Assembly (NCBI RefSeq): GCF_002797975.1
Contig: NZ_PGET01000001.1
Coordinates: forward strand, 1,612,001-1,676,000
Length of the DNA: 64,000 bases
From: [Clostridium] celerecrescens 18A
GTDB lineage: Bacteria; Bacillota; Clostridia; Lachnospirales; Lachnospiraceae
Reading direction: 5' to 3'
Positions 41,538 to 50,745 of this stretch are shown here, piece by piece (within the stretch, counting starts at the first letter, position 1; each line of letters starts with the position of its first letter). The notes beneath the pieces are model-generated. The model had not been told where the DNA came from. It ran no database searches and worked only from the letters and a program-made list of their open reading frames with translations. The translations under genes and the position numbers were made by a program.

Positions 41538-44192
41538 ATGGCTGGACTGTCACCAATGATGACCCATTACATGGAAACAAAGAAGGAGTACCCGGACTGT
41601 ATCCTGTTTTACAGACTGGGGGACTTTTACGAAATGTTTTTTGATGATGCGGTTACCGTATCAAGAGAGTTGGAAATTACCTTAACCGGAAAAGAATGCG
41701 GACTGGAGGAACGGGCGCCTATGTGCGGCGTTCCTTATCATGCCGTTGATACATATTTAAACCGTCTTGTCCAGAAAGGTTTTAAAGTTGCCATTGCCGA
41801 GCAGATGGAAGACCCCAGGCTTGCCAAAGGATTGGTAAAGCGGGAGGTTATCCGTGTGGTAACACCTGGAACCATCACAAGTGCACAGGCTCTTGATGAA
41901 ACAAAAAATAACTACCTGATGGGAATCGTCTATATCGGCGAAACCTTTGGGGTCGCAGTTGCGGATATCAGTACCGGCGATTTTCTTGTAACAGAGGTAG
42001 AGTCAGAGCGGGAACTTATGGATGAGATCAATAAGTTTACCCCCTCCGAAATCATCTGCAACGAAGCATTTTATGTTTCGGGAGTGGATGTAGAAGAAAT
42101 AAAGAACCGTCACCAAGCGGTTATTTCATCTCTGGATCATCATTTCTTTTCCGATGAAGTCTGCCGGAAAATTCTAAAAGAACACTTCAAGGTAGGCGCA
42201 CTCACAGGACTCGGGCTGGAAGATTATGACACCGGAGTCATAGCTGCCGGGGCAGTTATGGAGTACATGTACGAGACCCAGAAAAACAGCCTTTCCCATA
42301 TAACAACCATTACCCCTTATTCCACCGGGCAATTCATGATTATTGATACTTCTACCAGGCGGAATCTGGAGCTTTTAGAGACCTTAAGGGAAAAGCAGAA
42401 GCGTGGAAGCCTTCTCTGGGTTCTGGACCGGACGAAAACAGCCATGGGCGCCAGAATGCTGCGCACCTACATAGAGCAGCCTTTAATCCATAAATCAGAG
42501 ATCATAAAACGCCAGAATGCCATTGAAGAGCTGAATATGAATTTCATATCAAGGGAAGAGATCTGTGAATATTTGAATCCGATTTATGACCTGGAACGTC
42601 TGATCGGACGAATCAGTTATAAGACAGCCAATCCAAGAGATATGATCGCATTTAAAAGCTCCCTGGAGATGCTTCCGCACATCAAGAATCTTTTGGCGGA
42701 ATTCACCAGTGATATGCTCACGGACTTGTGGGGGGAACTGGATCCCTTAGAGGATGTCAGGGAATTGATTGACCGTGCCATTATCGACGATCCGCCCATC
42801 ACCTTAAGAGACGGCGGAATTATTAAGGACGGCTTTCATGAAGAAGCCGACAAGCTGAGAAGTGCCAAAACAGAGGGTAAAAACTGGCTTGCTGAGTTGG
42901 AATTACGGGAAAAAGAAAAAACAGGAATCAAGAACCTGAAGGTAAAATTCAATAAGGTATTCGGCTATTATTTTGAAGTGACCAATTCCTTTAAGGATCT
43001 TGTACCCGATTACTTTATTCGTAAACAGACGCTTGCCAATGCAGAACGTTACACCACCGACGAGTTAAAGGAACTTGAAAATGTGATACTGGGAGCTGAG
43101 GACAAGCTGTTTTCTCTGGAATACAGTTTATTTTGTCAGGTCCGGGATTCGGTGGCGGATCAGGTTCTCCGGATTCAAAAGACTGCCAGGGCCATAGCAG
43201 GGATCGATGTTTTGGCCTCCTTATCCTCTGTTGCCACAAGGAACAACTATGTAAAGCCTCAGGTTAATGAAAAGGGACTGATCGACATTAAAAACGGTCG
43301 CCATCCGGTAGTGGAAAAAATGATGCGGGATGATCTGTTTGTTTCTAATGATACCTATCTGGACAATGGGAAAAACCGGGTTTCCATTATCACCGGCCCA
43401 AACATGGCAGGAAAGTCTACCTATATGCGCCAGACTGCGTTAATTGTCCTTATGGCCCAGATCGGAAGCTTTGTTCCAGCAGAGGAAGCAAGCATTGGAA
43501 TCTGCGACCGGATTTTCACCCGGGTGGGTGCATCCGATGATCTGGCTTCCGGCCAGAGTACCTTCATGGTGGAGATGACGGAGGTAGCCAATATCCTTCG
43601 GAACGCTACGAAAAACAGTCTGATTGTCTTAGATGAAATCGGCCGCGGCACCAGCACCTTTGACGGACTCAGCATTGCCTGGGCTGTGGTAGAACACATC
43701 AGCAATCCGAAAATCCTGGGAGCAAAAACCCTGTTTGCGACCCACTATCATGAGCTGACCGAACTGGAAGGAACCATGAGCGGGGTGAATAATTACTGCA
43801 TCGCAGTAAAAGAACAGGGCGATGATATTGTTTTCTTAAGAAAGATCATAAAGGGCGGGGCTGATAAGAGCTACGGCATACAGGTAGCTAAGCTGGCCGG
43901 CGTCCCGGACACCGTTATTGCCAGGGCCAAAGAGCTGCTGGAAGAATTAAGAGATGCGGACATCACAGCCAAAGCCAGAGAGATTGCCGAGATCAACTCC
44001 AATATTACCCAGAGAAAGGCTGTTCCAAAGCCCGACGAGGTGGATTTACAGCAGATGTCTCTCTTTGATACCGTAAAGGATGATGATATCATCAAGGAAT
44101 TGGGCGATTTAGAGCTGGGCAACATGACTCCCATTGACGCGCTCAATACCCTGTACCGCCTGCAGACAAAACTAAAGAACCGTTGGCAGTAG
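41538..44192 (+). CDS. mutS: DNA mismatch repair protein MutS
   Basis: An 884-residue mismatch sensor and ATPase. The N-terminal mismatch-binding motif is DFYEMFFDDA; the Walker A motif GPNMAGKST, then DDLASGQSTFMVEM, DEIGRGTST and FATHYHELT, are all present. The C-terminal dimer region ends near LKNRWQ. It works with MutL, encoded next. Confidence 0.98.
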   Translation: MAGLSPMMTHYMETKKEYPDCILFYRLGDFYEMFFDDAVTVSRELEITLTGKECGLEERAPMCGVPYHAVDTYLNRLVQKGFKVAIAEQMEDPRLAKGLVKREVIRVVTPGTITSAQALDETKNNYLMGIVYIGETFGVAVADISTGDFLVTEVESERELMDEINKFTPSEIICNEAFYVSGVDVEEIKNRHQAVISSLDHHFFSDEVCRKILKEHFKVGALTGLGLEDYDTGVIAAGAVMEYMYETQKNSLSHITTITPYSTGQFMIIDTSTRRNLELLETLREKQKRGSLLWVLDRTKTAMGARMLRTYIEQPLIHKSEIIKRQNAIEELNMNFISREEICEYLNPIYDLERLIGRISYKTANPRDMIAFKSSLEMLPHIKNLLAEFTSDMLTDLWGELDPLEDVRELIDRAIIDDPPITLRDGGIIKDGFHEEADKLRSAKTEGKNWLAELELREKEKTGIKNLKVKFNKVFGYYFEVTNSFKDLVPDYFIRKQTLANAERYTTDELKELENVILGAEDKLFSLEYSLFCQVRDSVADQVLRIQKTARAIAGIDVLASLSSVATRNNYVKPQVNEKGLIDIKNGRHPVVEKMMRDDLFVSNDTYLDNGKNRVSIITGPNMAGKSTYMRQTALIVLMAQIGSFVPAEEASIGICDRIFTRVGASDDLASGQSTFMVEMTEVANILRNATKNSLIVLDEIGRGTSTFDGLSIAWAVVEHISNPKILGAKTLFATHYHELTELEGTMSGVNNYCIAVKEQGDDIVFLRKIIKGGADKSYGIQVAKLAGVPDTVIARAKELLEELRDADITAKAREIAEINSNITQRKAVPKPDEVDLQQMSLFDTVKDDDIIKELGDLELGNMTPIDALNTLYRLQTKLKNRWQ

Positions 44193-44200
44193 AATAACAG

Positions 44201-44250
44201 CCTGCGGGCATACCTTTATGCCCCAAAAGCGTGGGCAAAAAAGTAGAAAG
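44201..44250 (+). repeat. UNCG / three-arm intergenic element, copy 2 (before mutL)
   Basis: Begins CCTGCGGG, then left arm GGGCATA, loop CCTT, centre arm TATGCCC and right arm GGGCA, then a purine tract leading into AAAGGAG, the mutL ribosome site. Left and centre arms pair perfectly over seven bases; centre and right over five. It starts nine bases after the mutS stop. Confidence 0.85.
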
Positions 44251-44261
44251 GAGCAGGTGCC

Positions 44262-46181
44262 ATGCCGAATATAACCGTATTGGATCAGAATACCATCAAC
44301 AAAATAGCGGCAGGAGAGGTCATCGAACGTCCGGCCTCCGTTGTTAAGGAGCTCTTGGAAAATGCCATTGATGCTAAATCCACCGCAGTTACCGTGGAGA
44401 TCAAAGAAGGGGGAACCTCCTTTATCCGGGTGACCGACAATGGCTGCGGAATTCCCAAAGAGGAAGTACCTCTGGCATTTCTGCGTCATTCTACAAGCAA
44501 GATCAAATCCGTAGAGGATCTCTTTACCATTTCCTCTCTTGGATTTCGGGGAGAAGCTCTTGCAAGTATCGCCGCTGTCTCTCAGGTGGAGCTGATTACC
44601 AAGACCAGCGTCGGACTTACCGGTACCAGGTTTCAGATTGAGGGTGGTGAAGAACGGTCCCTGGAAGAGATCGGAGCACCTGAAGGAACCACCTTTATCG
44701 CCAGAAACTTATTTTACAATACTCCGGCCAGGAAGAAGTTTTTAAAAACTCCTTCCACGGAAGGTGCTCATGTGGCTGAGCTTGTGGAAAAGCTGGCGCT
44801 GTCTCATCCGGAAGTATCCATCCGCTTTATCCAGAACAATCAGAACAAGCTTCACACCTCCGGAAACCACAACTTAAAGGATATTGTATACACGGTATTT
44901 GGCCGGGAAATCGCATCAAACCTTCTGGAGGTTACGGTGAATAAGCCTCAGGTTTCCATTCATGGCTACATCGGAAAGCCGGTGATCGCCAGAGGCAACC
45001 GGAATTATGAAAACTATTTCATCAATGGCAGGTATATCAAAAGCAGCATTATTTCCAGAGCTATAGAAGAAGCCTACCGTCCATTTATGATGCAGCATAA
45101 ATATCCCTTTACCATGCTTCATTTCTCCATAGAATCGGAGATGCTTGATGTAAATGTCCACCCCACCAAGATGGAGCTTCGGTTCCGGGATGGGGAAATG
45201 GTCTATCACATGGTGTATCAGGCAGTATCAAGCGCTTTGGCCCACAAAGAACTGATCCCTGAGGTGGAGTTAGAGAAAAAGGAAGAGGTAAAACAGTACT
45301 TTTCCGAAAAAAGACATGAGCCCAGCCCAGAGCCTTTTGAAAGACGCAGGCTTATGGCTATGGAGCAGCAGGCGGCTGCAGAAGAAAAGAAAGTTACGGC
45401 CTATGCTTTTCCTAAAAGATTAACTCCGCCCCAGCCTTCCTTTGTAAAGGAAAGGGATGATCTGGCGGACAACTGGATAAAACCTCAGACTCCAGCCTTA
45501 GAAAAACTGCCGGAAGCTCCATCAAAAGATGAGGTGCCCAAGAAAGAAAAGGGACCGGAACAGCTGGATTTGTTTGACGGAAAACTTCTGGAGCCAAAGG
45601 CCCGGTCCATGCATAAGCTCATTGGACAGCTGTTTGATACTTACTGGCTGGTTGAATTTAATGAACAGCTTTTTATAATTGATCAACATGCTGCCCATGA
45701 AAAGGTTTTATATGAAAAAACCATGGGAACACTTAAGAATAGGGAATACATTTCCCAGATGGTTAGCCCTCCCATTATTCTGACTTTAAACCAGAATGAA
45801 GAAGTTTTATTAAAATGCCATTTAAAGTATTTTTCAGATATGGGCTTTGAAATTGAACCTTTTGGCGGCAAGGAATATGCGGTCAGAGGAGTTCCTGCCA
45901 ACCTTTTTTCCATTGCCAAGAAAGAACTTCTGATTGAGATGATCGATGGGTTATCAGAGGATGGCTCTTCCCATAACCCGGATATGATTTATGAACGGGT
46001 TGCATCCTTATCCTGTAAGGCAGCGGTAAAAGGAGGGCATCGCTTATCAGCAGCGGAAGCCAACGAGCTTATTGACCAGCTATTAAGCCTGGAAAATCCT
46101 TATGCCTGCCCTCACGGAAGGCCAACGATCATTTCCATGAGCAAATATGAGTTAGAGAAGAAATTTAAGAGGATCGTATGA
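44262..46181 (+). CDS. mutL: DNA mismatch repair protein MutL
   Basis: A 639-residue GHKL ATPase. N-terminal motifs ELLENAIDAKST, DNGCGI and GFRGEALASI are intact. A variable linker of about 120 residues (about 340-450) is followed by the C-terminal dimer and nuclease-type domain, with DQHAAHEKVLYE and CPHGRPTI motifs. The DQHAAHE motif marks an endonuclease-type MutL, as in other bacteria without MutH. The 3' end overlaps miaA by four bases. Confidence 0.97.
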   Translation: MPNITVLDQNTINKIAAGEVIERPASVVKELLENAIDAKSTAVTVEIKEGGTSFIRVTDNGCGIPKEEVPLAFLRHSTSKIKSVEDLFTISSLGFRGEALASIAAVSQVELITKTSVGLTGTRFQIEGGEERSLEEIGAPEGTTFIARNLFYNTPARKKFLKTPSTEGAHVAELVEKLALSHPEVSIRFIQNNQNKLHTSGNHNLKDIVYTVFGREIASNLLEVTVNKPQVSIHGYIGKPVIARGNRNYENYFINGRYIKSSIISRAIEEAYRPFMMQHKYPFTMLHFSIESEMLDVNVHPTKMELRFRDGEMVYHMVYQAVSSALAHKELIPEVELEKKEEVKQYFSEKRHEPSPEPFERRRLMAMEQQAAAEEKKVTAYAFPKRLTPPQPSFVKERDDLADNWIKPQTPALEKLPEAPSKDEVPKKEKGPEQLDLFDGKLLEPKARSMHKLIGQLFDTYWLVEFNEQLFIIDQHAAHEKVLYEKTMGTLKNREYISQMVSPPIILTLNQNEEVLLKCHLKYFSDMGFEIEPFGGKEYAVRGVPANLFSIAKKELLIEMIDGLSEDGSSHNPDMIYERVASLSCKAAVKGGHRLSAAEANELIDQLLSLENPYACPHGRPTIISMSKYELEKKFKRIV

Positions 46182-47143
46182 TGAGACCGCTGATTATTAT
46201 TACCGGGCCGACGGCAGTGGGAAAGACCGCTTTGTCGGTCCGGCTTGCGAAGGCAATTGGGGGAGAAATTATAAGCGCTGATTCCATGCAGGTATACCGC
46301 CATATGGATATCGGTTCTGCAAAGATCAAAAAGGAAGAAATGGACGGAGTTCCTCATTACCTGATCAATGTTCTTGACCCGGAAGAGGAATTTAATGTGA
46401 CAGTTTTTCAGAAGATGGCGAAGGAGGCCGTGGAAGAGATTTATTCCCACGGTCATATACCCATTGTGGCCGGCGGAACCGGTTTTTATATCCAGGCCCT
46501 TCTTTATGATATTGACTTTACGGAAAATGGAGGAGACACCTTCATACGTATGGAACTGGAAAAATTGGGCCAGGAGAGGGGAGCAGAGTTTCTCCATAAT
46601 CTTCTTCGGGACATTGATCCGGATTCCGCAGACGAGATCCATGAAAATAATATGAAACGGGTAATCCGGGCAATTGAATATTACCGGCAGACCGGTGAAC
46701 GGATCTCAGAGCACAACAAACGGGAAAGACAAAAGAAGTCTCCTTATGATTTCCTCTATTATGTAGTAAATACTGACCGGGACCGCCTCTATGAACGAAT
46801 TGACCGGCGTGTGGACTTAATGCTTGAGCAGGGGCTTGTGGAAGAGGTAATGCACTTAAAGGATATGGGCTTAACCAGGGACATGGTTTCTATGCAGGGC
46901 CTTGGGTATAAGGAAATCCTGGATTATTTACAGGGGATATATACACTGGAAGAGGCTATTTATGTTTTAAAGCGGGATACCAGGCATTTTGCAAAACGGC
47001 AGATCACCTGGTTTAAACGGGAACGTGATGTAAGATGGCTGGATCTTCCGGATTTTAACAATGACCTGGATCAGGTGCTTATAAAAATGTTGCAGGACAT
47101 AAATGAGATGTACGAATTGGAGAATAATAAACAATGGAAATAA
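46178..47143 (+). CDS. miaA: tRNA dimethylallyltransferase
   Basis: A 321-residue enzyme that adds the dimethylallyl group to A37 of tRNAs reading UNN codons, giving the substrate for MiaB. The P-loop GPTAVGKTALS is at the N-terminus, with DSMQVYRHMDIGSAK after it and the ARRQITW-like KRQITWFKRE at the C-terminus. ATGA overlap with mutL. Confidence 0.97.
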   Translation: MMRPLIIITGPTAVGKTALSVRLAKAIGGEIISADSMQVYRHMDIGSAKIKKEEMDGVPHYLINVLDPEEEFNVTVFQKMAKEAVEEIYSHGHIPIVAGGTGFYIQALLYDIDFTENGGDTFIRMELEKLGQERGAEFLHNLLRDIDPDSADEIHENNMKRVIRAIEYYRQTGERISEHNKRERQKKSPYDFLYYVVNTDRDRLYERIDRRVDLMLEQGLVEEVMHLKDMGLTRDMVSMQGLGYKEILDYLQGIYTLEEAIYVLKRDTRHFAKRQITWFKRERDVRWLDLPDFNNDLDQVLIKMLQDINEMYELENNKQWK

Positions 47144-48417
47144 ATGAAATGTACGAAAGCCTGGGGGTCAGCAGACAGGTAATGGATTTCGGGAAAGAAA
47201 TCGAAGAAGCTTTAAAGGAGCGCTTTCGAGAAATCGATGAAACGGCCGAATATAATCAGATGAAGGTCATTAAAGCCATGCAGGAAAACCGGGTCAGTGA
47301 CATCCATTTTGCGGCAACCACGGGCTATGGTTACAACGACTTAGGCCGTGATACCTTGGAAGCAGTTTATGCCAGTGTATTCCATACGGAAAGCGCTCTC
47401 GTAAGACCGAACCTGATCAGCGGCACCCATGCCCTGACCGTAGCCCTTTCCGGGAATCTCCGCCCAGGGGATGAACTTCTCTCACCTGTGGGAAAGCCCT
47501 ATGATACCCTGGAGGAAGTGATCGGCATCAGGGACAGTGTAGGTTCTTTAAAAGAATACGGAGTTGTATACCGGCAGGTGGACCTTCTTGCCGATGGGAC
47601 CTTTGACTACGAATCCATTGAAAAAGCGGTGAATGAAAAAACAAAGCTGGTAACTATCCAACGTTCCAAAGGATACGATACCCGTCCTACCTTTTCTGTA
47701 TCCCAGATCGGCGAGTTGATATCCTTCGTGAAGAAGATAAAGCCTGATGTGATCTGTATGGTTGACAACTGCTACGGGGAATTTGTTGAAAAGATTGAAC
47801 CGTCTGACGTGGGAGCCGATATGGTGGTAGGCTCTCTCATAAAGAATCCAGGAGGAGGCATTGCTCCCATCGGCGGCTACATTGCGGGACGGGCAGACTG
47901 CATTGACCGTGCTTCCTACCGGCTGACTGCACCTGGCCTTGGAAAGGAAGTTGGGGCCACTCTGGGTCTTAACCAGTCCTTTTTTCAGGGATTATTTTTA
48001 TCTCCTACCGTAGTGGCAGGGGCCTTAAAGGGAGCTGTATTTGCCGCCAATGTCTATGAAAAGCTGGGCTTTTCTGTGGTACCTGACGGTACCCAGTCCC
48101 GCCATGATATCATACAGGCCGTTACCTTCGGGAAACCGGAAGGAGTCATTGCCTTTTGCCAGGGGATTCAGGCGGCCGCTCCAGTTGACAGCTTTGTCAC
48201 ACCGGAACCTTGGGATATGCCGGGTTATGATGCCCCTGTCATCATGGCAGCAGGTGCTTTTGTACAAGGTTCATCCATTGAGCTGAGCGCGGATGGTCCC
48301 ATCAAACCGCCTTATGCGGTTTACTTCCAGGGCGGTCTTACCTGGTACCATGCAAAGCTGGGGATTTTAATGTCGGTACAAAAGCTCTTGGAAGCAGGTC
48401 TGATCCGTTTTAAATAA
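47134..48417 (+). CDS. PLP-dependent methionine gamma-lyase family protein (YnbB-like)
   Basis: A 427-residue cytoplasmic PLP-fold protein of the aluminium-resistance/methionine gamma-lyase family. The likely Schiff-base Lys is in GSLIKNPGGGIAPIGGYIAG, and the Asp of MVDNCYGEF is the cofactor-ring contact. The ATG overlaps miaA by 10 bases. The gene order miaA-ynbB is shared by many Firmicutes. Substrate is not established. Confidence 0.85.
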   Translation: MEINEMYESLGVSRQVMDFGKEIEEALKERFREIDETAEYNQMKVIKAMQENRVSDIHFAATTGYGYNDLGRDTLEAVYASVFHTESALVRPNLISGTHALTVALSGNLRPGDELLSPVGKPYDTLEEVIGIRDSVGSLKEYGVVYRQVDLLADGTFDYESIEKAVNEKTKLVTIQRSKGYDTRPTFSVSQIGELISFVKKIKPDVICMVDNCYGEFVEKIEPSDVGADMVVGSLIKNPGGGIAPIGGYIAGRADCIDRASYRLTAPGLGKEVGATLGLNQSFFQGLFLSPTVVAGALKGAVFAANVYEKLGFSVVPDGTQSRHDIIQAVTFGKPEGVIAFCQGIQAAAPVDSFVTPEPWDMPGYDAPVIMAAGAFVQGSSIELSADGPIKPPYAVYFQGGLTWYHAKLGILMSVQKLLEAGLIRFK

Positions 48418-48583
48418 TAAATTTTTCACAATCGTGCTTACTGGCCAATGGAAGAACAAGTCCTTGCACTTTTCCCTTGAAGGCAAATTATAAAAAACGG
48501 TATACACAACTGCAAAACTATGTTAGAATAATTTGATAGGTATGGACAATCCTGTCATAAAACCAAAAGGGGTAGTAAAGCAG

Positions 48584-48835
48584 ATGAAATACAAAAACTG
48601 CTGGGTACTGCTTCTTCTTATGCTGGCCGGCGTAGTTCTCGGAGGCTTTGTCGGAGATCTGACCCGGGGAATTTCCTGGCTGTCCTGGCTGAACGCAGGA
48701 CAATCCTTTGGATTTGATACCCCGCTGATCGTCAATCTCGGCATATTGGTAATAACCTTTGGTATTAACATTAAAATTACCATGGCTGGCATTATAGGAG
48801 TAGCAGCAGCCCTCATTACATATCGGTTAATCTGA
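48584..48835 (+). CDS. DUF4321 small membrane protein
   Basis: An 83-residue protein with two hydrophobic segments, one N-terminal (LLLLMLAGVVLGGFVG) and one C-terminal (LVITFGINIKITMAGIIG), in the DUF4321 arrangement. AAGGGG upstream supports the ATG at 48584; in-frame upstream codons lack a ribosome site. Commonly found near radC/mre genes in Clostridia. Function unknown. Confidence 0.75.
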   Translation: MKYKNCWVLLLLMLAGVVLGGFVGDLTRGISWLSWLNAGQSFGFDTPLIVNLGILVITFGINIKITMAGIIGVAAALITYRLI

Positions 48836-48848
48836 ACGCATGCGTTCA
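48833..48848. promoter_or_regulatory. Perfect 16-base palindrome upstream of radC
   Basis: TGAACGCA/TGCGTTCA is its own reverse complement; it includes the DUF4321 stop codon. It is followed by a TGCCC/GGGCA stem (48849-48869). It may be a protein-binding site or an RNA stem. It is not a canonical LexA box: six bases, not four, separate GAAC and GTTC. Confidence 0.5.
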
Positions 48849-48960
48849 TGCCCGATGAAGCGGGGCACGCTGAGATCAAGGAGCGAAATGATTGCCAATA
48901 TCCGCTCTGCCCTACATATGTCCTTTTTAACGTACCTGGAGAGTAACGGTCAGGAGGCAT

Positions 48961-49656
48961 ATGAAACGAATAACGATGAAAGACATTCCTGCGGATGAAC
49001 GGCCCTATGAAAAGTGTTTAAAGGAAGGCCCGGAAGGCTTAAGCGATGCGGAGCTTTTATCTATTATCATCCGCACAGGTTCCAGGGAGAATAATTCCCT
49101 GACGCTGGCACAGAAGATACTGGCCTTAAATTATCCCAAAGAGGGTATTTTAGGGCTTTTGCATCTTTCAATGCCGGAACTTATGCAGGTTAAGGGAATC
49201 GGAACCGTAAAGGGCGCCCAGCTTTTATGCGTGGGAGAGCTTTCCAGACGTATCTGGAAAAGAACCGCACGCTCCGATGGGATGTCATTCCGTAATCCCC
49301 TTGATATTGTTAATTACTTTGTGGAGGATATGCGCCATAAAGAACAGGAGCTGGTTTATATCGTGCTCCTGAATACAAAAGGAGCCCTGATAAGGGACAT
49401 TATGATCTCTCAGGGAACAGTGAATACATCCGCTGTTTCTCCCAGGGAGATTTTCATTGAGGCCATGAAATATCATGCCGTAAGTCTGGTACTGGTTCAT
49501 AATCATCCAAGCGGAGATCCGTCTCCCAGCAGGGAAGATTTAAGCTTCACCCGCAGGGTAAAAGAAGCAGGAGATCTGGTTGGCATCCGGTTATTGGACC
49601 ATATTATCATAGGAGATAATTCCTATATCAGTTTGAAGGAACGGGGAATCTTATAG
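48961..49656 (+). CDS. radC: RadC family JAMM-domain protein
   Basis: A 231-residue protein. N-terminal helix-hairpin-helix part (GLSDAELLSIIIRTGS, LMQVKGIGTVKGAQL), then the JAMM metalloprotease-like motif HNHPSGDPSPSREDL. Despite the name, a repair role is not established in bacteria. GGAGG lies six bases before the ATG. Its stop is directly followed by the mreC start. Confidence 0.93.
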   Translation: MKRITMKDIPADERPYEKCLKEGPEGLSDAELLSIIIRTGSRENNSLTLAQKILALNYPKEGILGLLHLSMPELMQVKGIGTVKGAQLLCVGELSRRIWKRTARSDGMSFRNPLDIVNYFVEDMRHKEQELVYIVLLNTKGALIRDIMISQGTVNTSAVSPREIFIEAMKYHAVSLVLVHNHPSGDPSPSREDLSFTRRVKEAGDLVGIRLLDHIIIGDNSYISLKERGIL

Positions 49657-50574
49657 ATGGAATCAAAGCGCAGCAAATATGTTCTAATTGCCTTAACGGT
49701 ATTTTGTGTCCTGTTGATCGGGTTGACCTCCATTCATGACGAATGGCTTACGCCCCTTAGGACCGGGGTAGGATATTTTCTGATTCCGGTGCAATCGGGT
49801 GTCAATGCGGTTGGTTCGGCCATTTATGATGAAATTATTGATTATACAAAGCTTCATGACGCACTGAACGAAAATAAAGAGATGAAGGAAATTATCACCC
49901 AGCTGACCGAGGAAAACACCAGACTTCAGGCGGAAGAATTTGAGTTAAAACGGCTTCGCCAGCTTTACAGCCTGGATCAGGATTATAGTCAATATACAAA
50001 GGTGGGAGCCAGGGTCATTGCCAATGACTCAAGCAACTGGTTTCAGATATTCCGAATCGATAAAGGCTCAAAGGATGGGATTGCCCCGGATATGAATGTT
50101 GTGGCCGGAGGCGGTCTGGTGGGCATTGTCACGGATGTGGGGGCGAATTATGCAACCGTCCGCTCTATTATTGATGATTCCAGCCGTGTGAGCGGCATGG
50201 CCATGCAATCCGGAAACAGCTGCATCGTTGCCGGTGACTTGACCCTGTTTAAAGAGGGAAGGCTCCGGATCACCAACGTGTTAAAGGAAAGCGATGTAAA
50301 AGACGGAGATAAGATCGTAACATCCAACATCAGTTCCGTATTCCTGCCCGGCATCCTGGTTGGTTATGCCTCCGGCATTACCAATGATACCAATAACGTT
50401 ACCAAATCAGGGTATTTAATTCCGGCAGCAAAGTTTGACAGCCTGCAGGAGGTTCTGGTTATCACAAAACTGAAAGCTGATATGATGAAGGAAGAAGATT
50501 CTTCTACGGAGGAGACCGCTCCCCAGGAGACGAATTCCTCTGAAACAGAAACATCGGAAAGCGCTTCTCAATAA
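49657..50574 (+). CDS. mreC: Cell shape-determining protein MreC
   Basis: A 305-residue membrane-anchored protein. The N-terminal membrane segment is at residues 8-25, a coiled coil (MKEIITQLTEENTRLQAEEF) at about 75-110, and the beta-rich MreC domain after that (ANDSSNWFQIFRIDKGSKDG). A Glu/Ser/Thr-rich tail ends the protein. It links MreB filaments to the wall synthase complex. The ATG follows the radC stop with no gap. No mreB lies between radC and mreC, unlike the common Firmicute order. Confidence 0.94.
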   Translation: MESKRSKYVLIALTVFCVLLIGLTSIHDEWLTPLRTGVGYFLIPVQSGVNAVGSAIYDEIIDYTKLHDALNENKEMKEIITQLTEENTRLQAEEFELKRLRQLYSLDQDYSQYTKVGARVIANDSSNWFQIFRIDKGSKDGIAPDMNVVAGGGLVGIVTDVGANYATVRSIIDDSSRVSGMAMQSGNSCIVAGDLTLFKEGRLRITNVLKESDVKDGDKIVTSNISSVFLPGILVGYASGITNDTNNVTKSGYLIPAAKFDSLQEVLVITKLKADMMKEEDSSTEETAPQETNSSETETSESASQ

Positions 50575-50584
50575 GAAAAAATAA

Positions 50585-50634
50585 CCTTCGGGCATACCTT
50601 TATGTCCAAAAGGCTTTGACAGGAAAGAGGAAAC
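50585..50634 (+). repeat. UNCG / three-arm element, copy 3 (first of three before mreD)
   Basis: Starts CCTTCGGG, with left arm GGGCATA, centre arm TATGTCC and right arm TTGACA, then AGGAAAGAGGAAACA. The centre and right arms both carry the C-to-T / G-to-A change (TGTC/GACA), so pairing is kept. Confidence 0.85.
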
Positions 50635-50636
50635 AC

Positions 50637-50686
50637 CCTTCGGGTATACCTTTATTGCCAGAAGGCTTGGACAGGAAAGAGGAAAC
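50637..50686 (+). repeat. UNCG / three-arm element, copy 4 (second of three before mreD)
   Basis: CCTTCGGG, then GGGTATACC, ATTGCC and GGACA, then AGGAAAGAGGAAACA. The unit starts exactly 52 bases after copy 3. The centre arm is altered by one base insertion, so the stems are imperfect; GCC/GGC (GCCAGAAGGC) can form instead. Confidence 0.85.
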
Positions 50687-50688
50687 AC

Positions 50689-50736
50689 CCTTCGGGTATA
50701 CCTTTATTGCCAGAAGGCTTGGACAGGAAAGAGGAA
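50689..50736 (+). repeat. UNCG / three-arm element, copy 5 (third of three before mreD)
   Basis: Almost identical to copy 4 and again offset by 52 bases. Its purine tract runs into AAAGGAG, the mreD ribosome site at 50735-50741. Confidence 0.85.
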
Positions 50737-50745
50737 AGGAGTAAT

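Noticed and set aside
48833..48848. LexA/SOS box upstream of radC
   Set aside because: GAAC and GTTC are separated by six bases, while the Gram-positive box needs four.
50585..50736. Tandem 52-bp units as a CRISPR array
   Set aside because: The units have no variable spacers; they are near-identical copies of a leader element that also occurs singly elsewhere.
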